A program made the translations under genes and the position numbers. A stretch of DNA of 61,116 nucleotides from Selenomonadaceae bacterium (GTDB lineage: Bacteria; Bacillota; Negativicutes; Selenomonadales; Selenomonadaceae): NCBI GenBank assembly GCA_024698045.1, contig JAILRS010000024.1, positions 1-61,116 on the forward strand. The letters run 5' to 3'. Shown here one piece after another: positions 59,889-61,116 of the stretch. The notes below the pieces were generated by a model. It was not told where the DNA came from, did no database searches, and saw only the letters and a program-made list of their open reading frames with translations. The first letter of the stretch is position 1. Each line of letters opens with the position of its first letter.

Positions 59889-61116
59889 ATGAAGTTAGAG
59901 CAAAAATTTTTTTCGCTTGCGGTAATAATGGCGGCAGTAATTGCGTTCGTCTGTGCTACCAGCTATTATTTCGCAAGTACCGATTTACGGGAAAGTGTAG
60001 ATCGTGAATTACGTGAAACGGCAGAAAAAGAGGCAATGGATTTAAATGGATGGCTTAAAGAAAAGAAAGCATTCAGTATAAGTTCGGCGAACGTCATGAC
60101 GGGATTTAACGGTAACATGTCGGTAATCAAGACAAAAGCAATGACGAGTACGATTGTCAGCGATAAAGATATCCTTGATTTGTGCGTAGGTCTGCAGGAC
60201 GGATATTTTTACTGTTACTACGCCGGTGATAACACGGGCAAAACAGATCCCACTCAACGCGGTTGGTACAAAGATACACGCGCGAAGGGCGATACGCTTT
60301 TCACCGATACTTATGTTGATGTAAACACGGGCAAACTTGTTGTATCGGTCTGCACACCGATTAGGGCGAACGGACAATTTATCGGAGCAAACTGCGTTGA
60401 CTTATCTCTTGAGGTTTTAACCAAACAGGCACAAGGAATTAAATATCAGAATCAAGGCGCGGGCATTATAATCGAAAGTAACGGAAATATCTTGGCTACT
60501 TCTCAATTGGGCGAACCTGCCAAAAAATTCGGCGATATTGACGGTTTAGGCTCTCACTTCGATGAAATGGTAAGCAAGGGTAGCGGTTACATTGAAGCTA
60601 CTGTAAACGGCGAAGATATGGCGTTCGCGTATGCGACAGTACCCGAAACAGGTTGGATTGTCGGCGTTAACGTTCCCACCGAATTTGTATTCGCTCATCT
60701 CGGCGATTTGCGTTTCATGTTCCTGATAATAATCGGTATCGCATTCGTATTGGTCTTCGGTATTTGCCGCGTATTCTCCGACAAAATTACGAAGCCCGTT
60801 TTGCAACTTGAAGAGTATTCGATTAAGATGTCTAAAGGCGATTTGACGATGAGTGACGTGAAAATCACTACCTCCGATGAAATAGGTTCGTTAACGCGCG
60901 ACTTCAATACGATGAAAAATAATCTGCGCAACTTAATCGCGAAGATGTCGAGTAATTCACATCAAGTGGCCTCCTCCGCCGAACAGTTGACTGCAAGTTC
61001 GCAACAATCGGCAGATGCTTCCGGTCATGTCGCCGAAACAGTCAACGATATATCCGAATCGGTAGAAAAACAAATGAAGAATATTACTTCGGCGAAAAAC
61101 AACATAGACAGTGTCT
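59889..61116 (+). CDS. Methyl-accepting chemotaxis protein (dCache chemoreceptor 2), 3' end outside window
   Basis: The 409 visible codons start at ATG 59889 after GGAGGGG. The protein is collinear with chemoreceptor 1: TM1 (ALVIMAAVIAFVCATSYYFA-like), a dCache sensor with [12 protein letters not shown] and FTDTYVDVNTGKLVVSVC, TM2 near residue 275, HAMP, then the start of the signalling domain ([14 protein letters not shown]). The sensor domain has diverged more than the rest; for example PTEFVFAHLGDLRF replaces [14 protein letters not shown]. This fits duplication followed by change of ligand. The right edge of the window cuts it before the hairpin tip. Confidence 0.94.
   Translation, partial: MKLEQKFFSLAVIMAAVIAFVCATSYYFASTDLRESVDRELRETAEKEAMDLNGWLKEKKAFSISSANVMTGFNGNMSVIKTKAMTSTIVSDKDILDLCVGLQDGYFYCYYAGDNTGKTDPTQRGWYKDTRAKGDTLFTDTYVDVNTGKLVVSVCTPIRANGQFIGANCVDLSLEVLTKQAQGIKYQNQGAGIIIESNGNILATSQLGEPAKKFGDIDGLGSHFDEMVSKGSGYIEATVNGEDMAFAYATVPETGWIVGVNVPTEFVFAHLGDLRFMFLIIIGIAFVLVFGICRVFSDKITKPVLQLEEYSIKMSKGDLTMSDVKITTSDEIGSLTRDFNTMKNNLRNLIAKMSSNSHQVASSAEQLTASSQQSADASGHVAETVNDISESVEKQMKNITSAKNNIDSV

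Noticed and set aside
1..61116. Frequent GAAAATTT/AAAATTTT strings as a possible DNA-uptake sequence, given comEC
   Set aside because: They are mostly explained by Glu-Asn-Phe/Lys-Phe codon choice and AT-rich junctions; no fixed 9-10-mer with strand bias could be established by eye. A k-mer count against a shuffled-codon model would decide.

Overview
This window looks like chromosomal DNA from an anaerobic, flagellated, diderm firmicute. Negativicutes (Selenomonas/Phascolarctobacterium-like) is the best guess. The core genes are of firmicute type: RNase J, rpsF-ssb-rpsR, MutS/MutL, YebC, RlmH, and SD-driven TTG/GTG starts. Alongside them are an outer-membrane TolC-type channel, a lipoprotein HtrA protease and a PilO-like protein, which imply an outer membrane. 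Radical-SAM enzymes and a 2-hydroxyacyl-CoA dehydratase activase homologue imply anaerobiosis. The genus cannot be fixed from sequence alone.

Layout. 1-17.6 kb, minus strand: a truncated activase homologue, an aminotransferase with its Lrp regulator, a flagellin methylase with an iron-sulfur flavoprotein, then genome maintenance and translation genes (mutL, mutS, ssrA tmRNA, dnaB, a DUF116 protein, ruvA, ruvC, yebC, a secreted NlpC/P60 protein, tyrS). 17.6-20.0 kb, plus strand: comEC. 20.0-28.6 kb, plus strand: a compact accessory island with an XRE regulator, three dynamin-like/TRAFAC GTPases, a small coiled-coil protein carrying a recent duplicate of a GTPase segment, a SPASM radical SAM protein and a B12-type radical SAM protein. 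28.8-30.5 kb: hemW-like and yigZ genes. 30.6-38.3 kb, minus strand: an amino-acid ABC transporter operon with four intact and one dead substrate-binding protein gene, a permease, an ATPase fused to an RsbW-like HATPase domain, and three tandem DUF805 membrane proteins. 38.4-44.2 kb: mreB, the rpsF-ssb-rpsR operon with its S6:S18 leader, a PilO-like gene, a five-gene tRNA operon and RNase J. 44.4-46.1 kb: tatA and a tolC-like gene. 46.2-53.5 kb, plus strand: a GrpE-like, Hsp70-like, J-like/zinc-ribbon, P-loop GTPase and secreted protein operon. 53.7-61.1 kb: htrA, rlmH, manA, a methyltransferase, two paralogous chemoreceptors and a VWA protein.

Three intergenic regions (about 7.79-8.17, 11.29-11.69 and 41.29-41.80 kb) share a mosaic of strongly palindromic repeat modules. 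One hairpin in them shows a compensated base-pair change between copies, so they look like a structured, dispersed repeat family.

The best candidates for undescribed biology are the GTPase/radical-SAM island, the chaperone-GTPase operon, the ABC-HATPase fusion with its multiplied binding proteins, and the structured repeat family. Functions proposed for these are inference from domain content and gene order.
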